A DNA stretch of 64,000 nt from Entomomonas moraniae (GTDB taxonomy: Bacteria; Pseudomonadota; Gammaproteobacteria; Pseudomonadales; Pseudomonadaceae). The DNA is taken from positions 1,798,001 through 1,862,000 of the forward strand of contig NZ_CP029822.1 of assembly GCF_003991975.1 (NCBI RefSeq), in the 5' to 3' direction. A program made the position numbers and the translations under genes. The notes beneath the pieces were generated by a model. That model worked only from the letters and a program-made list of their open reading frames with translations. It was not told where the DNA came from and ran no database searches. Shown here in pieces: positions 1 to 9,433 of the stretch (position 1 is the stretch's first letter; every line of letters begins with the position of its first letter).

Positions 1-631
1 CCTGTATCTGATAAAAAATATTAGGGCGGTTAAAACTGTCTATAAAGGTTTTGGCTTGTTTTAGGTGTAAACGCTCAATAATCTCTTGCTGTGTTCGTGT
101 ATCAGCAGTAGCAGTTAACGCAACAAGGGGGATAGTAGGAAACAACTTAGCCAACTCACCAAGTTGTAAATATTCTGGTCTAAAATCATGTCCCCACTGA
201 GAAACACAGTGTGCCTCATCAATAGCAAATAAGGCTAAAGGTAGCTGGCGTAAAAAATTTAGCATCCGTTCCTGTACTAAACGCTCGGGAGCGACATATA
301 AAAACTTAATTTCTCCCGCTAACAACTCCTTAGCAATGGTTCGTTGCTCTTGGGCTGAAAGCGATGAGTTCAACGCAGCGGCCTTTACACCAAGCTCATT
401 TAACGTATCAACCTGATCTTGCATTAACGCAATCAATGGGGAGACAACAACAGCTACTCCATCCCTTAATAACGCAGGCAGCTGAAAACAAATTGATTTA
501 CCGCCCCCTGTAGGCATTAAAACAAGAGCATCACATCCTTTAGCAACATGCTCAACAATAACACCCTGTTGTCCACGAAATGAGTCGTAACCAAAGGTAT
601 TTTTAAGGATGGATAATGCTCGTTTATACAT
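1..631 (-). CDS. recQ: ATP-dependent DNA helicase RecQ, 5' part (truncated by window edge)
   Basis: The reading frame starts at an ATG on the minus strand (631-629) and stays open to position 1, giving the first 210 residues of a RecQ helicase. Visible are the N-terminal FGYDSFRGQQ segment (RecQ Q-motif region), Walker A MPTGGGKS (residues 39-46), the SPLIALMQDQ motif and the DEAH box followed by CVSQWGHDFRPEY (from residue 138). RecQ is a 3'-5' superfamily 2 helicase acting in recombination and replication-fork repair in the cytoplasm. The second RecA fold, zinc-binding and HRDC domains lie outside the window. It is divergent from the YecA-type gene at 776. Confidence 0.95.
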   Translation of the reverse strand, partial: MYKRALSILKNTFGYDSFRGQQGVIVEHVAKGCDALVLMPTGGGKSICFQLPALLRDGVAVVVSPLIALMQDQVDTLNELGVKAAALNSSLSAQEQRTIAKELLAGEIKFLYVAPERLVQERMLNFLRQLPLALFAIDEAHCVSQWGHDFRPEYLQLGELAKLFPTIPLVALTATADTRTQQEIIERLHLKQAKTFIDSFNRPNIFYQIQ

Positions 632-775
632 AAATGCTCCACTATAACAACGAGATTATACAAATACCTCATGATTTAGGCTATAAATAACCATAAATTG
701 AATAAAAGACATGAAAAAAATATGAATTTGTTCTACTATAGCTTGATTAAACCAATATATAACAGGTAAGGCTCT

Positions 776-1360
776 ATGTCATTTATGATGAATACTAATA
801 CTTCATTGCAAACTTTTTTGGATCTAGATACTCATGAAGAAATGATGACCTACGTCCAAGCACATGGTTATCTGACAGCATTATGTATTTCTACAGAGAC
901 TATCCCTGATCAGGAATGGTTAGCAATTTTATTTGGTGAGAACCCACAGTTTCAATCAGACGAACAACGTCAAGAAATTGAAAAAGCACTCATTGGTTTA
1001 AAAGCACAAATTTCAAGAGAGCTTTCATCGGAAGAAGAGCTCACAATTCCCTGCGAGCTTGACCCAGGTGAAGACTTAGAAGACTCAGAAATTAATGGTT
1101 GGTGCATGGGCTTTATGGAAGGCGTCTTTTTAAATGAAGAAGTCTGGTTTTCTAAAGGCGAAGATGAAGTCAGCGAATTACTACTCCCTATTATGGTTGG
1201 TTCTACACTGTTTGAAGAACAACCTGAGTTTGCTGAAATAAGCCAAGATACTGATTTAATAGCGGATATGCTTGAGCGTATTCCTGAGCTTCTTACAGCG
1301 CTTTATTTACTTTGTAATGCACCCGATGAAAAGCCTGTATTACTAAAAAATAATCACTAA
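776..1360 (+). CDS. YecA/UPF0149 family protein
   Basis: A 194-residue acidic protein with the UPF0149/YecA-type helical fold: an N-terminal part with the MTYVQAHGYLTAL pattern and a central GWCMGFMEGVF stretch typical of the family. The function of the family is not firmly established. The protein lacks the C-terminal SEC-C zinc motif found in some YecA proteins. Start chosen at 776 because AGGTAAGG lies about five bases upstream; a second Met at codon 4 is possible. It is divergent from recQ and followed by a hairpin terminator. Confidence 0.8.
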   Translation: MSFMMNTNTSLQTFLDLDTHEEMMTYVQAHGYLTALCISTETIPDQEWLAILFGENPQFQSDEQRQEIEKALIGLKAQISRELSSEEELTIPCELDPGEDLEDSEINGWCMGFMEGVFLNEEVWFSKGEDEVSELLLPIMVGSTLFEEQPEFAEISQDTDLIADMLERIPELLTALYLLCNAPDEKPVLLKNNH

Positions 1361-1367
1361 CTTAACT

Positions 1368-1400
1368 AAAGGCTGGATGGCTTTCAACCAGTCTTTTAAT
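1368..1400 (+). terminator. Rho-independent terminator after the YecA-type gene
   Basis: Nine-base stem 1368-1376 pairs with 1388-1396 (one G-T pair) and is followed by a short T-run. It separates the YecA-type gene from the Bat operon. Confidence 0.6.
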
Positions 1401-1507
1401 AATTTGTTGCAAGATAACATCGATAAATACTGCCATCTTCTCTATTTTTATTGATAAAATCATTACCCATTTTACAGATACTCCTATATTGATTAAGGAA
1501 GTTATTC

Positions 1508-2467
1508 ATGCAACACCGTGCTGCGATACTGGCACTTCGTCAGTTTTTATCCAATCAAATTTTGGGTCAAGAAAAACTTGTAGATCGTCTTCTAATTGCT
1601 TTATTAGCGGATGGGCATATCCTTGTTGAAGGAGCACCAGGACTAGCAAAAACAAAAGCAATCAAAGAGCTTTCAGAAGGCATGGATGCTAGTTTTCAGC
1701 GAATCCAATTTACACCCGACCTACTGCCTGCAGATATTACAGGTAGCGAAATTTACCGTGCTGACAATAGCACATTCGAATTTCAAAAAGGGCCTATTTT
1801 CCGAAACCTTATTTTAGCCGATGAAATCAACCGTGCTCCTGCAAAAGTGCAGTCTGCACTGCTTGAGGCAATGGCAGAAAGACAAGTTTCCGTTGGTAAC
1901 AACACCTATTCCTTGCCCCCATTATTTTTGGTTATGGCAACTCAAAACCCAATAGAACAAGAAGGAACTTATCCCTTACCAGAAGCACAACTTGACCGCT
2001 TTTTAATGCATGTAAAAATTGGCTATCCCGAATCCAATGTTGAACGCCAAATTTTACACTTAATGCGTAACGAAACTTTAAACGGTGAAGCTCGCGCCGA
2101 ACAAAAAGTCAACCAACAAGCTATTTTTGATGCACGTAAGGAAGTCATGGAGTTGTACATGGCTGATGCAGTTGAAGAGTATCTCGTTCAACTCATCATG
2201 GCAACACGTAACCCAGCTCATTATGATGCACAGTTAGCTGATTGGATCAGTTATGGCGCCAGTCCACGTGCAACAATTGCACTTGATCGCTGCGCACGTG
2301 CTCATGCATGGCTAAATGAGCGTGAGTTTGTTAGTCCCGAAGATATTCAAGCCGTTTTATTTGATATCTTACGTCATCGCCTAATACTTTCCTTTGAAGC
2401 AGAAGCGGAAGGTATTACGGCCGACCAAGTAATACAACGAATTCTTGAAGATGTTCCTGTAGCTTAA
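1508..2467 (+). CDS. MoxR-type AAA+ ATPase
   Basis: A 319-residue MoxR-family AAA+ ATPase, first gene of a Bat operon. Walker A is GAPGLAKT (residues 42-49), Walker B LILADEINRA (101-110), and the sensor region MATQNPIEQEGTYPLPEAQLDRF follows. MoxR proteins act as chaperone-like ATPases that work with von Willebrand factor A (VWA) proteins, and two VWA proteins are encoded downstream. An AAGGA ribosome site lies just upstream of the ATG. The DUF58 gene begins six bases after the stop, so co-transcription is very likely. Confidence 0.93.
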   Translation: MQHRAAILALRQFLSNQILGQEKLVDRLLIALLADGHILVEGAPGLAKTKAIKELSEGMDASFQRIQFTPDLLPADITGSEIYRADNSTFEFQKGPIFRNLILADEINRAPAKVQSALLEAMAERQVSVGNNTYSLPPLFLVMATQNPIEQEGTYPLPEAQLDRFLMHVKIGYPESNVERQILHLMRNETLNGEARAEQKVNQQAIFDARKEVMELYMADAVEEYLVQLIMATRNPAHYDAQLADWISYGASPRATIALDRCARAHAWLNEREFVSPEDIQAVLFDILRHRLILSFEAEAEGITADQVIQRILEDVPVA

Positions 2468-2473
2468 AAAAAC

Positions 2474-3412
2474 ATGCCACATTCATTGCATACGATCAAC
2501 GAGCAACACATCCATGTTAGCTTGCAAGAGCTACTGGATATACGTTACCAATTAAAAGGGCTAAGCTTATTCGCCGCCAATAATCGACGCAGCCCTCTTG
2601 TTGGTTCACACCACTCGAAATTACGAGGCAGAGGAATCGATTTCGATCAAGTTCGTCTCTATTTACCAGGTGATGATATTCGCAGCATCGATTGGCGCGT
2701 GACGGCACGTAGCCAACAAGCACATACCAAAATTTTCCATGAAGAAAAAGAGCGCCCTGTTTTTATTTTATTAGAACAATCCAAGCCTCTTTTCTTGGGT
2801 ACACAACACAGCTTAAAGTCTGTCGTCAGTGCCCAACTTGCTAGTTTGCTGGGATGGGCAGCGCTGGATAATAACGATCGAATTGGTGGCTTAGTCTTTA
2901 ATGAGCAAAATCAGCGCTTAATACGCCCACGTTTAAGTAAACGTAGCTTGTTACAACTGCTGCACTACATTGAACAAATGAATACCGACCTGACAACAAA
3001 TACACAAAGCTCATCTACTAGCAGTTTACTAACTGCTTTAAAACAAGTGAAAGAAGCCCTTCGTCCTGGTAGTTTATTATTTATTATTATTGATGAACGT
3101 AATCTTGATGAAGCTTGCCAACAAACACTTAAGCATCTATCTATTCATTTAGATATTGTATTGTTGCCTGTCTATGATCTCATTGATCGAGAACTCCCCA
3201 GAGCAGGATTATTACGTTTTGCACAAGGCGATCGTGAACTCATTATTGATACCAATAACCATCGATTACGCATGGCTTATGAAGCACGTGCTCAAGAACG
3301 TCAACTGATGTGGCAAGCATTAGCAAAAAAGATCACTGCACAGCTACTTCCCATCAATACAGCACAATCTGTCATTGAACAAATAAGACCATTATTAGGC
3401 ATGCACTATTAG
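2474..3412 (+). CDS. DUF58 domain-containing protein
   Basis: 312 residues with the DUF58 signature: GRGIDFDQVRLYLPGDD followed by IRSIDWRVTARS (residues about 52-80), then a degenerate VWA-like region. DUF58 proteins sit regularly between MoxR and the Bat membrane proteins, and their biochemical role is unknown. No membrane segment is apparent, so it is probably cytoplasmic or peripheral. The stop is three bases upstream of a GTG and eleven bases upstream of the preferred ATG of the next gene. Confidence 0.9.
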   Translation: MPHSLHTINEQHIHVSLQELLDIRYQLKGLSLFAANNRRSPLVGSHHSKLRGRGIDFDQVRLYLPGDDIRSIDWRVTARSQQAHTKIFHEEKERPVFILLEQSKPLFLGTQHSLKSVVSAQLASLLGWAALDNNDRIGGLVFNEQNQRLIRPRLSKRSLLQLLHYIEQMNTDLTTNTQSSSTSSLLTALKQVKEALRPGSLLFIIIDERNLDEACQQTLKHLSIHLDIVLLPVYDLIDRELPRAGLLRFAQGDRELIIDTNNHRLRMAYEARAQERQLMWQALAKKITAQLLPINTAQSVIEQIRPLLGMHY

Positions 3413-3423
3413 GAGTGAAAATA

Positions 3424-3921
3424 ATGGACCCGCAGAAACTCCCCTTAGAACCTTTAATTGCTCCACCGCCTGTGAGTTGGTGGCCACTTGCTCCCATTTG
3501 GTGGATAGGAATTGCTATTTTACTGACTGTTTTCACCATTCTGCTGATTTACCTATTTCGCCATAAATTTCTCCGACAACAGCCAAAGCCTCCTGTCATT
3601 GATATTGACGTGAGAAGACAAGCAGCATTAAAAGAACTTAAATCATTTGAAAAACCTTATCAAAAACCAACAGAGGAATGGTTACAACAAATCAATGCAC
3701 TATTAAAGAGGCTCTGTATTACCCATTACGCTAACGAAAAAATTCAAACTCTTACAGGACAGCCTTGGTTAAACTTTTTAGACAGTAAGTGCCCTCAAGC
3801 ACATATAAAACAATTCCCAATGCTAGTAGACAATGCTTACCAAGCAAACTACTGCATGGATAACCAAACCATTGATAACCTTTACTCTTCTATAGAAACG
3901 TGGATTACCCATCATGTTTGA
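3424..3921 (+). CDS. DUF4381 domain-containing membrane protein
   Basis: 165 residues with one clear membrane segment (IWWIGIAILLTVFTILLIYLF, about residues 24-44) after a Pro-rich start, and a soluble C-terminal helical region containing TEEWLQQINALLKRL. This is the DUF4381 family normally found between DUF58 and the first Bat VWA gene. I prefer the ATG at 3424, eight bases after AGGAG (3411-3415), to the in-frame GTG at 3415 that lies within that site. It overlaps batA by eight bases. Confidence 0.85.
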   Translation: MDPQKLPLEPLIAPPPVSWWPLAPIWWIGIAILLTVFTILLIYLFRHKFLRQQPKPPVIDIDVRRQAALKELKSFEKPYQKPTEEWLQQINALLKRLCITHYANEKIQTLTGQPWLNFLDSKCPQAHIKQFPMLVDNAYQANYCMDNQTIDNLYSSIETWITHHV

Positions 3922-4909
3922 TTTTGCTTGGCCCGGGATATTCTTTCTTCTACCATTACCTTTATTACTTAGATGGCTATTGCCCGCCGCAAAGCGGGAT
4001 ACAACGGCACTCAATGTAACGTTTTTATCCGAGCTTGAAGCTATTTCTGGTAAAACTGCCTACTCAACCAATTTTCCTAAACATAAACTGATTGTACCTT
4101 TTATTATTTGGTGTGCTTTGCTATTAAGTGCTGCACGTCCACAATGGATTGGCGAACCTTTACCTGTTGAACCAACAGGCCGAGACCTATTAATGGCTGT
4201 TGATACATCAGGTTCTATGCATGCAACTGATATGACCATCAACAATAAGCCAATTGATCGTTTAGAACTAATTAAAACACTATTTGGCCCTTTTATTGAA
4301 AACCGTATTGGTGATCGTGTTGGTCTTATTTTCTTTGGTACTAAAGCATACTTACAGTCGCCACTCACTTTTGACCGCAAAACGGTTAGAACTTGGCTAG
4401 ATGAATCATTTATTGGCATTGCTGGAGAGCAAACGGCTATTGGTGATGGCATTGCCCTTGGTGTTAAACAGCTCTATAACCAAGATGAAAAATCTCGAGT
4501 TCTAGTTTTATTCACTGATGGCTCTAATAATACAGGAAAGACAACGCCTGAGGAGGCCATGCAATTAGCCAAAGAAGCTAAAGTTAAAGTCTATACCATT
4601 GGTATTGGTTCGGACAAACTCATCCGCGATGTTTTTAGTGTATACCGCGCCTCGGATGATTTAGATGAAGAAATCTTAAAAAAGATTGCTCAAGAAACGG
4701 GAGGTAAATATTTTCGTGCCCGCTCAGAAGACGATTTAGCCAAAATTTCCAAAGCATTAGACCAACTTGAACCTGTAAAACAAGATGCCAATGAGACTCG
4801 CTTTATTAAAGAGTATTATCCTTGGCCATTATCTTTAGCCGTATTACTCTGCATTCTATTAGTCATTAATCATTTATTTCCTAATATAAAAAATTGGAGG
4901 CCACAATGA
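3914..4909 (+). CDS. batA: BatA-type VWA domain membrane protein
   Basis: 331 residues: an N-terminal hydrophobic segment, a second one near residues 59-74, a VWA domain and a C-terminal membrane helix (WPLSLAVLLCILLVINHLF). The MIDAS metal site is intact: D97-T-S99-G-S101, with the later TAIGDG and LFTDGSN motifs. This is the BatA component, thought to act at the inner membrane with MoxR in stress tolerance; the molecular role is unresolved. Its stop overlaps the start of batB (ATGA, 4906-4909). Confidence 0.9.
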   Translation: MFDFAWPGIFFLLPLPLLLRWLLPAAKRDTTALNVTFLSELEAISGKTAYSTNFPKHKLIVPFIIWCALLLSAARPQWIGEPLPVEPTGRDLLMAVDTSGSMHATDMTINNKPIDRLELIKTLFGPFIENRIGDRVGLIFFGTKAYLQSPLTFDRKTVRTWLDESFIGIAGEQTAIGDGIALGVKQLYNQDEKSRVLVLFTDGSNNTGKTTPEEAMQLAKEAKVKVYTIGIGSDKLIRDVFSVYRASDDLDEEILKKIAQETGGKYFRARSEDDLAKISKALDQLEPVKQDANETRFIKEYYPWPLSLAVLLCILLVINHLFPNIKNWRPQ

Positions 4910-6831
4910 TATCCCTTTGGCCACAATGGCAACGCCCTTTATTTATAATATTATTACCAATTATCGTGTATTTGTTATGGAAACTATGGAAGCTCAACGC
5001 CCATAAAGGATCATGGCAAGCTATTATTCCCACTTTATTTCAGCCTTGGCTCCTGCGAGGCTCAAAAGCGAAAGAGTCCATTATTCCTAAACTACTAATT
5101 ACACTGGCAAGCCTTTTTGCCATACTAGCACTACTGGGGCCCAGCTGGAAACATATTAAACAACCTCCATTAAAGTTAGATGCCCCGTTGGCTATTGTGG
5201 TTGATATGACACCTCGTATGCTCTCAAAAGATATTGCACCTAGCCGTTTGGAAAGTGTAAGGCGTAAACTCTTAGACATTATCAGTGCACGCAAAGATGC
5301 ACAAACAGCAATCATCGCTTATGCAGGGTCAGCACATGTGGTTGCCCCTCTATCAGATGATAAAGAGACACTGGATAATTTAATTAAAGTACTCTCCCCT
5401 ACCATTATGCCTAAATCAGGAGAAAATGCAGAAGCAGGCATAGCAAAGGCCATTAACTTAATCGATAATACACGCCAGAATAATAAGACGAAAAAAGCAG
5501 AAATCTTATTGGTAACAACAGGGCTTAACGAACAAGAAAAAGAAAATATCCGTAAACTACTGGCGGGCAAATCAATTAACTTAGATATACTAGGTGTAGG
5601 TACCGCACAAGGAGCCCCCATCTTAATCAATGGTGTCTTTTTAAAAGACTCATCGGGTAACATTATCAATCCCAAGTTAGACAGTGATAGCTTACAAGCT
5701 TTTGCTTACAGCGAAGGGGGTTATTACAGCACAATGACACTAAACAATGCAGATATTGATGCGCTACACTTATCAAACCCCACTGGTGACAAGCGTCTGG
5801 TTAATGAGCAAGACATGAGGCTAACAAGTTTTTGGGAAGACCAAAGCTATTGGCTAGTATTACCCATCCTGCTCATTGCTGCATTTGCAGGACGTAAAGG
5901 ATGGCTTTTTTGTATTCCGCTGCTAGCGTTTACCTTTCAACCACAAACAGCCCAAGCTTTTGAATGGAATCAGTTATGGCTAAATAAAGATCAGCAAGGT
6001 CAAAAACTACTTAAAGAAAATAAACCTAAAGAAGCCATGGCCATGTTTAAAGATAAGCGATGGCAAAGCTATGCAGCTTATGAGGCAAAAGATTACCAAA
6101 AAGCTGAAAAAGCATTTATCAACGCTAAAACTCCTGAAGGCATTTATAACTATGGCAATGCTCTTGCTCGTCAAGGTAAATACCAAGAAGCAATTACTGC
6201 ATGGGATAAAGCCATTAAAAATAAACCTGACTTTGAACAAGCCATTGTTAATAAAAAAATTGTTGAAGATTTATTAAAAAAACAAGCGCAACAGCAAAAT
6301 AGTGATCAAAATAACCAACAACAAGATCAAAACCAACAGGAAAAGAATGCTCAAGAGAACCAACAACAAAACGATGGTTCGTCATCACAAAATAATGATC
6401 AACAAAATAGTGATTCGAAAGACGCAGCCCAACAAAATAATAGCTCACAAGCTAGTAATAACAACCAGCAACAAAATAATGGCGCTAGTCCATCAAACTC
6501 ACAGAATAATAATGAGAATGAACAAGGCAAACCAAAATCATCAGGTGGAGCTGGTGAAAATAGCAATGTTATGCCAACAAAAGATCCATCTTCTGGTGAG
6601 CTTACAGAGCCAACAGATCAGCAACAGAGCAACACCTCTTCACCAGAACAAAAGCAAGACTCAAAAGAGCCTCAAGAAAATTCCAAAGGGGATACGGTAA
6701 GCGATAGCATCCCTGAAAACCAAGCAATAGATGATGAGTTCAAACGGCGATTACCAGAATCAGAAGATCCCTCTGAGCTTTTACGAAGAAAATTCTATTT
6801 TGAACAACGTTATAACAAAGGTGATTATTAA
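4906..6831 (+). CDS. batB: BatB-type VWA protein with TPR repeats and Gln/Asn-rich tail
   Basis: 641 residues from the ATG at 4906, which follows GGAGG at 4896-4900 and overlaps the batA stop. The protein has two N-terminal hydrophobic segments, a VWA domain (about 93-270), another membrane segment (YWLVLPILLIAAFAG), TPR-like repeats (about 350-450; KEAMAMFKDKRW, YNYGNALARQGKYQEAI) and a long Gln/Asn/Ser-rich region (about 460-595). It therefore looks like a BatB-BatC fusion, as in pseudomonads. The MIDAS is degenerate: residues 100-104 read DMTPR instead of DxSxS. It is followed one base later by batD. Confidence 0.88.
   Translation: MISLWPQWQRPLFIILLPIIVYLLWKLWKLNAHKGSWQAIIPTLFQPWLLRGSKAKESIIPKLLITLASLFAILALLGPSWKHIKQPPLKLDAPLAIVVDMTPRMLSKDIAPSRLESVRRKLLDIISARKDAQTAIIAYAGSAHVVAPLSDDKETLDNLIKVLSPTIMPKSGENAEAGIAKAINLIDNTRQNNKTKKAEILLVTTGLNEQEKENIRKLLAGKSINLDILGVGTAQGAPILINGVFLKDSSGNIINPKLDSDSLQAFAYSEGGYYSTMTLNNADIDALHLSNPTGDKRLVNEQDMRLTSFWEDQSYWLVLPILLIAAFAGRKGWLFCIPLLAFTFQPQTAQAFEWNQLWLNKDQQGQKLLKENKPKEAMAMFKDKRWQSYAAYEAKDYQKAEKAFINAKTPEGIYNYGNALARQGKYQEAITAWDKAIKNKPDFEQAIVNKKIVEDLLKKQAQQQNSDQNNQQQDQNQQEKNAQENQQQNDGSSSQNNDQQNSDSKDAAQQNNSSQASNNNQQQNNGASPSNSQNNNENEQGKPKSSGGAGENSNVMPTKDPSSGELTEPTDQQQSNTSSPEQKQDSKEPQENSKGDTVSDSIPENQAIDDEFKRRLPESEDPSELLRRKFYFEQRYNKGDY
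6283..6700 (+). repeat. Low-complexity CAA/AAT-rich tract encoding the BatB Gln/Asn-rich region
   Basis: This part of batB is made largely of CAA, CAG and AAT codons without an exact unit, encoding mostly Gln, Asn and Ser. It is probably a disordered linker or tail. Confidence 0.7.
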
Positions 6832-6832
6832 G

Positions 6833-8461
6833 ATGATTAAGCGTTTATTAGCAAGCTTATGCTTATTCGGTATGATTATCCCCACGGCTTTAGCCGAAGT
6901 AACAGCCCGTGTTGATAAAACAGAAATTGTTCCAGGTGAAACGATTACATTAACCATTACAACAGACACTAACTCGGAATCACCCGATATTGAACCATTC
7001 AAAAACCTATTTGATGTGGTAGGCATGAACTCATCCACACAAACTGTTAATATCAACGGACAAATCAGCCGTTCAAGAAGTTGGATCATGGCTTTATCTC
7101 CCAAAACAACGACAAGTAGTATCGTTATTCCCCCACTTAATGTTGGGAACGAACAAACAAAACCTATTACGATTAAATTTATCGATACACCACAAAATCT
7201 CTCCGTTAATGGTCAAGATATTTTAAAAATCGAAACCGCTTTAGAACAAAAATCAGTTTATATCCAACAGCAACAAATCTTCACATTACGTGTTTATATT
7301 GATGCCCCTAAAATTTATAAAGTTAACCAGCTGATCAAACCAACAATACCTGATTTAAACTTCCAGTTCTTAACCGAACAAAACTACGAAAAACAAATTA
7401 ACGGCATTCAATACGAGGTTATAGAACAAAAATACGCATTATCTGCATTAAAAAGTGGCAGTATTCACATCCCATCTTATGCATTAACCGCAACTATTAG
7501 AGACAAAAATAGCTTACAAAATAAAACTGTGACATCTAATGAGCTCACCCTTGAAGTTAAGCCAAGACCTGCTAACTATCCTGCTAATATGCCTTTTTTA
7601 CCCGCAAAGGATGTAACATTATCTGAGCAATGGAGTAACCCATCTGACAACTTATTAGAAGGTGACTCAATATCACGTACTATCACAATAACTGCCACTG
7701 GGCTTACCAGTAAACAAATTGGTACTCTTTCTATTGCATCTATTACAGGGATCCGCAGCTATCCTGAAAACCCTCAGTTACATGATAACTGGTCACAATT
7801 ACTTCCTATTGGAACGGTTATCCAACAACATGTTCTTATTCCTACACAAGCTGGGAAAATTACTATTCCAGAAGTTAAGATCCCATGGTGGAATACACAG
7901 ACGAATAAACTAGAATACGCCACTTTACCCGCAAAAACGCTTGATGTTGCTACCAACCCTGCACTACATAATAGTAACAGCAATAAGGCCTCTAGTAATA
8001 CAAACACGTTACCAACAATCCCCAATATTATTAGAAAGGTTGAAAGCCCTTACTTATGGGTATGGCAATCTCTCAGTGCTTTCTTTGCAGTTACAACCTT
8101 TATTTTCCTCGGTTTATGGCTTTATTCACGTCAACAACCCGCCATAATAAAGCAAGAGCAGCCCATTATTAACCCTAAAACATTACTTGATGATATAAAA
8201 CGGGCCTGCCAAGAAAATGACCCTCAACAGGCACGAACTGCTCTGGATAATTGGGCAAAACAACAACCAGAAAACCTTACGGATATTATGATTCGCTATA
8301 CTCCTCTAGCAGAGGCCATTGAGGAGCTTAACAAAGTGCTTTACAGTGAAGCATCCAGCACTTGGAAAGGTGATAAACTATGGCAAGCTATACAAACATT
8401 ACCGCCTAAAGAACAGACTCAATCTAGCGAATCAATCATTCCCCCTCTATATCCTAAATAA
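6833..8461 (+). CDS. batD: BatD-type membrane protein
   Basis: 542 residues from the ATG at 6833, one base after the batB stop. A longer in-frame start at 6731 lies inside batB and would bury the signal peptide, so it was rejected. The protein begins with a signal peptide (MIKRLLASLCLFGMIIPTALA), continues with oxygen-tolerance/BatD beta-sandwich repeats (ARVDKTEIVPGETITLTI; GNEQTKPITIKF) and has a membrane helix near residues 405-428 with a small cytoplasmic tail. It is the last gene of the operon and is followed by a terminator. Confidence 0.88.
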   Translation: MIKRLLASLCLFGMIIPTALAEVTARVDKTEIVPGETITLTITTDTNSESPDIEPFKNLFDVVGMNSSTQTVNINGQISRSRSWIMALSPKTTTSSIVIPPLNVGNEQTKPITIKFIDTPQNLSVNGQDILKIETALEQKSVYIQQQQIFTLRVYIDAPKIYKVNQLIKPTIPDLNFQFLTEQNYEKQINGIQYEVIEQKYALSALKSGSIHIPSYALTATIRDKNSLQNKTVTSNELTLEVKPRPANYPANMPFLPAKDVTLSEQWSNPSDNLLEGDSISRTITITATGLTSKQIGTLSIASITGIRSYPENPQLHDNWSQLLPIGTVIQQHVLIPTQAGKITIPEVKIPWWNTQTNKLEYATLPAKTLDVATNPALHNSNSNKASSNTNTLPTIPNIIRKVESPYLWVWQSLSAFFAVTTFIFLGLWLYSRQQPAIIKQEQPIINPKTLLDDIKRACQENDPQQARTALDNWAKQQPENLTDIMIRYTPLAEAIEELNKVLYSEASSTWKGDKLWQAIQTLPPKEQTQSSESIIPPLYPK

Positions 8462-8464
8462 AGG

Positions 8465-8495
8465 ATTAATCCCAGCTAGTCTGGGATTAATTTTA
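8465..8495 (+). terminator. Terminator after batD
   Basis: A perfect 11-base stem (8465-8475 with 8481-8491, loop CTAGT) is followed by TTTA. It ends four bases after the batD stop. Confidence 0.65.
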
Positions 8496-8501
8496 TAAAA
8501 C

Positions 8502-9347
8502 ATGAAACCTAATAAACAACTACTCGATAATAGTGCGCGTACATTTAGTTGGTATTTACGCAGCTTTTATAGCACAATAAAGCGCTTATTTTTAAAAAAG
8601 AGTCGTATAATGGTCATTGCAGAACAACAAGATAAGTACGGTATTGTACGTATTTTTGAAATGGGCAACTATCGCTTTCTTGAGTTTGGTCTACAATTTG
8701 AACAAAGCTGTGTTTTCATGCCTGACCCTAGTTGGTTAGAATATGATTATACCAGAGCTATGCTCATGGGAGCACTGATGCATGCTGAACCTAAAACAGC
8801 TCTTTTTTTAGGGCTTGGGGCGGGTACATTAACTACGGCATGCTTAAAGTACTTACCTCTAAAACAGGCAACAGCTGTCGAATTACGTGCCGCAGTCATC
8901 GAGCTAGCCCAACAATATTTAGCATTTCCTACAAATCCTAAACTAACCATTATACAAAATGATGCATTAAAATGCTTAGAAGAGCAAGCGCCTACAGACT
9001 TAATATTTCTTGACTTATACACTGATGATGGTCCTTCCGCTGGACATTCTGAATGGGACTTTTTAGGGCTATGCCAACAAAAACTTACACCTAACGGCTG
9101 GCTCATTATAAATCAGTGGGCTCTGCACGATGGGACCCCAAAAGATCATCCTACTTTAAAAGTACGCTTTAAAAAACACTATTGGGAATGCTTAGTCCCC
9201 TCTGGCAATGTTGTTTTATTTGTACCTCAAAATAAACAGCAACAACTTGATCTAAACACACTAGGACAAAAGATTACCTCTTTAGCCCCACAGCTTGGCT
9301 ATTCATTACAACCTCTGTTTGATGTAATAAGACCCAACCAACCATAA
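8502..9347 (+). CDS. Spermidine synthase-like methyltransferase-fold protein
   Basis: 281 residues with the class I methyltransferase/spermidine synthase fold: the glycine-rich SAM-type motif ALFLGLGAGTLTTACL (about 100-115), acidic end of strand two AVELRAAVIELA, then NDALKCL and LIFLDLYTDDGPS. Proteins of this kind are annotated as SpeE-like but usually lack proof of polyamine activity, and no speD lies nearby. The upstream hairpin leaves only a few bases before the ATG and no clear ribosome site, so the start is moderately certain. Confidence 0.75.
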   Translation: MKPNKQLLDNSARTFSWYLRSFYSTIKRLFLKKSRIMVIAEQQDKYGIVRIFEMGNYRFLEFGLQFEQSCVFMPDPSWLEYDYTRAMLMGALMHAEPKTALFLGLGAGTLTTACLKYLPLKQATAVELRAAVIELAQQYLAFPTNPKLTIIQNDALKCLEEQAPTDLIFLDLYTDDGPSAGHSEWDFLGLCQQKLTPNGWLIINQWALHDGTPKDHPTLKVRFKKHYWECLVPSGNVVLFVPQNKQQQLDLNTLGQKITSLAPQLGYSLQPLFDVIRPNQP

Positions 9348-9433
9348 TAAACACAGGATTACTTAATGATTTATTTAAGCTGATTCGCTATGATAACGCC
9401 ATTACTTACTTCACGACAAAGAGATTAAATTAT

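Noticed and set aside
4060-4452. 130-codon minus-strand frame inside batA
   Set aside because: Antisense to a clear VWA gene with intact motifs; no ribosome site.
6302-6700. Plus-strand frame of 132 codons within batB
   Set aside because: It is the shifted reading of the Gln/Asn-rich batB tract; composition (Met, Lys, Asn, Ile) is that of a shadow frame.
6731-6832. Longer start for batD inside batB
   Set aside because: It would place a polar leader before the signal peptide; the ATG at 6833 directly follows the batB stop.
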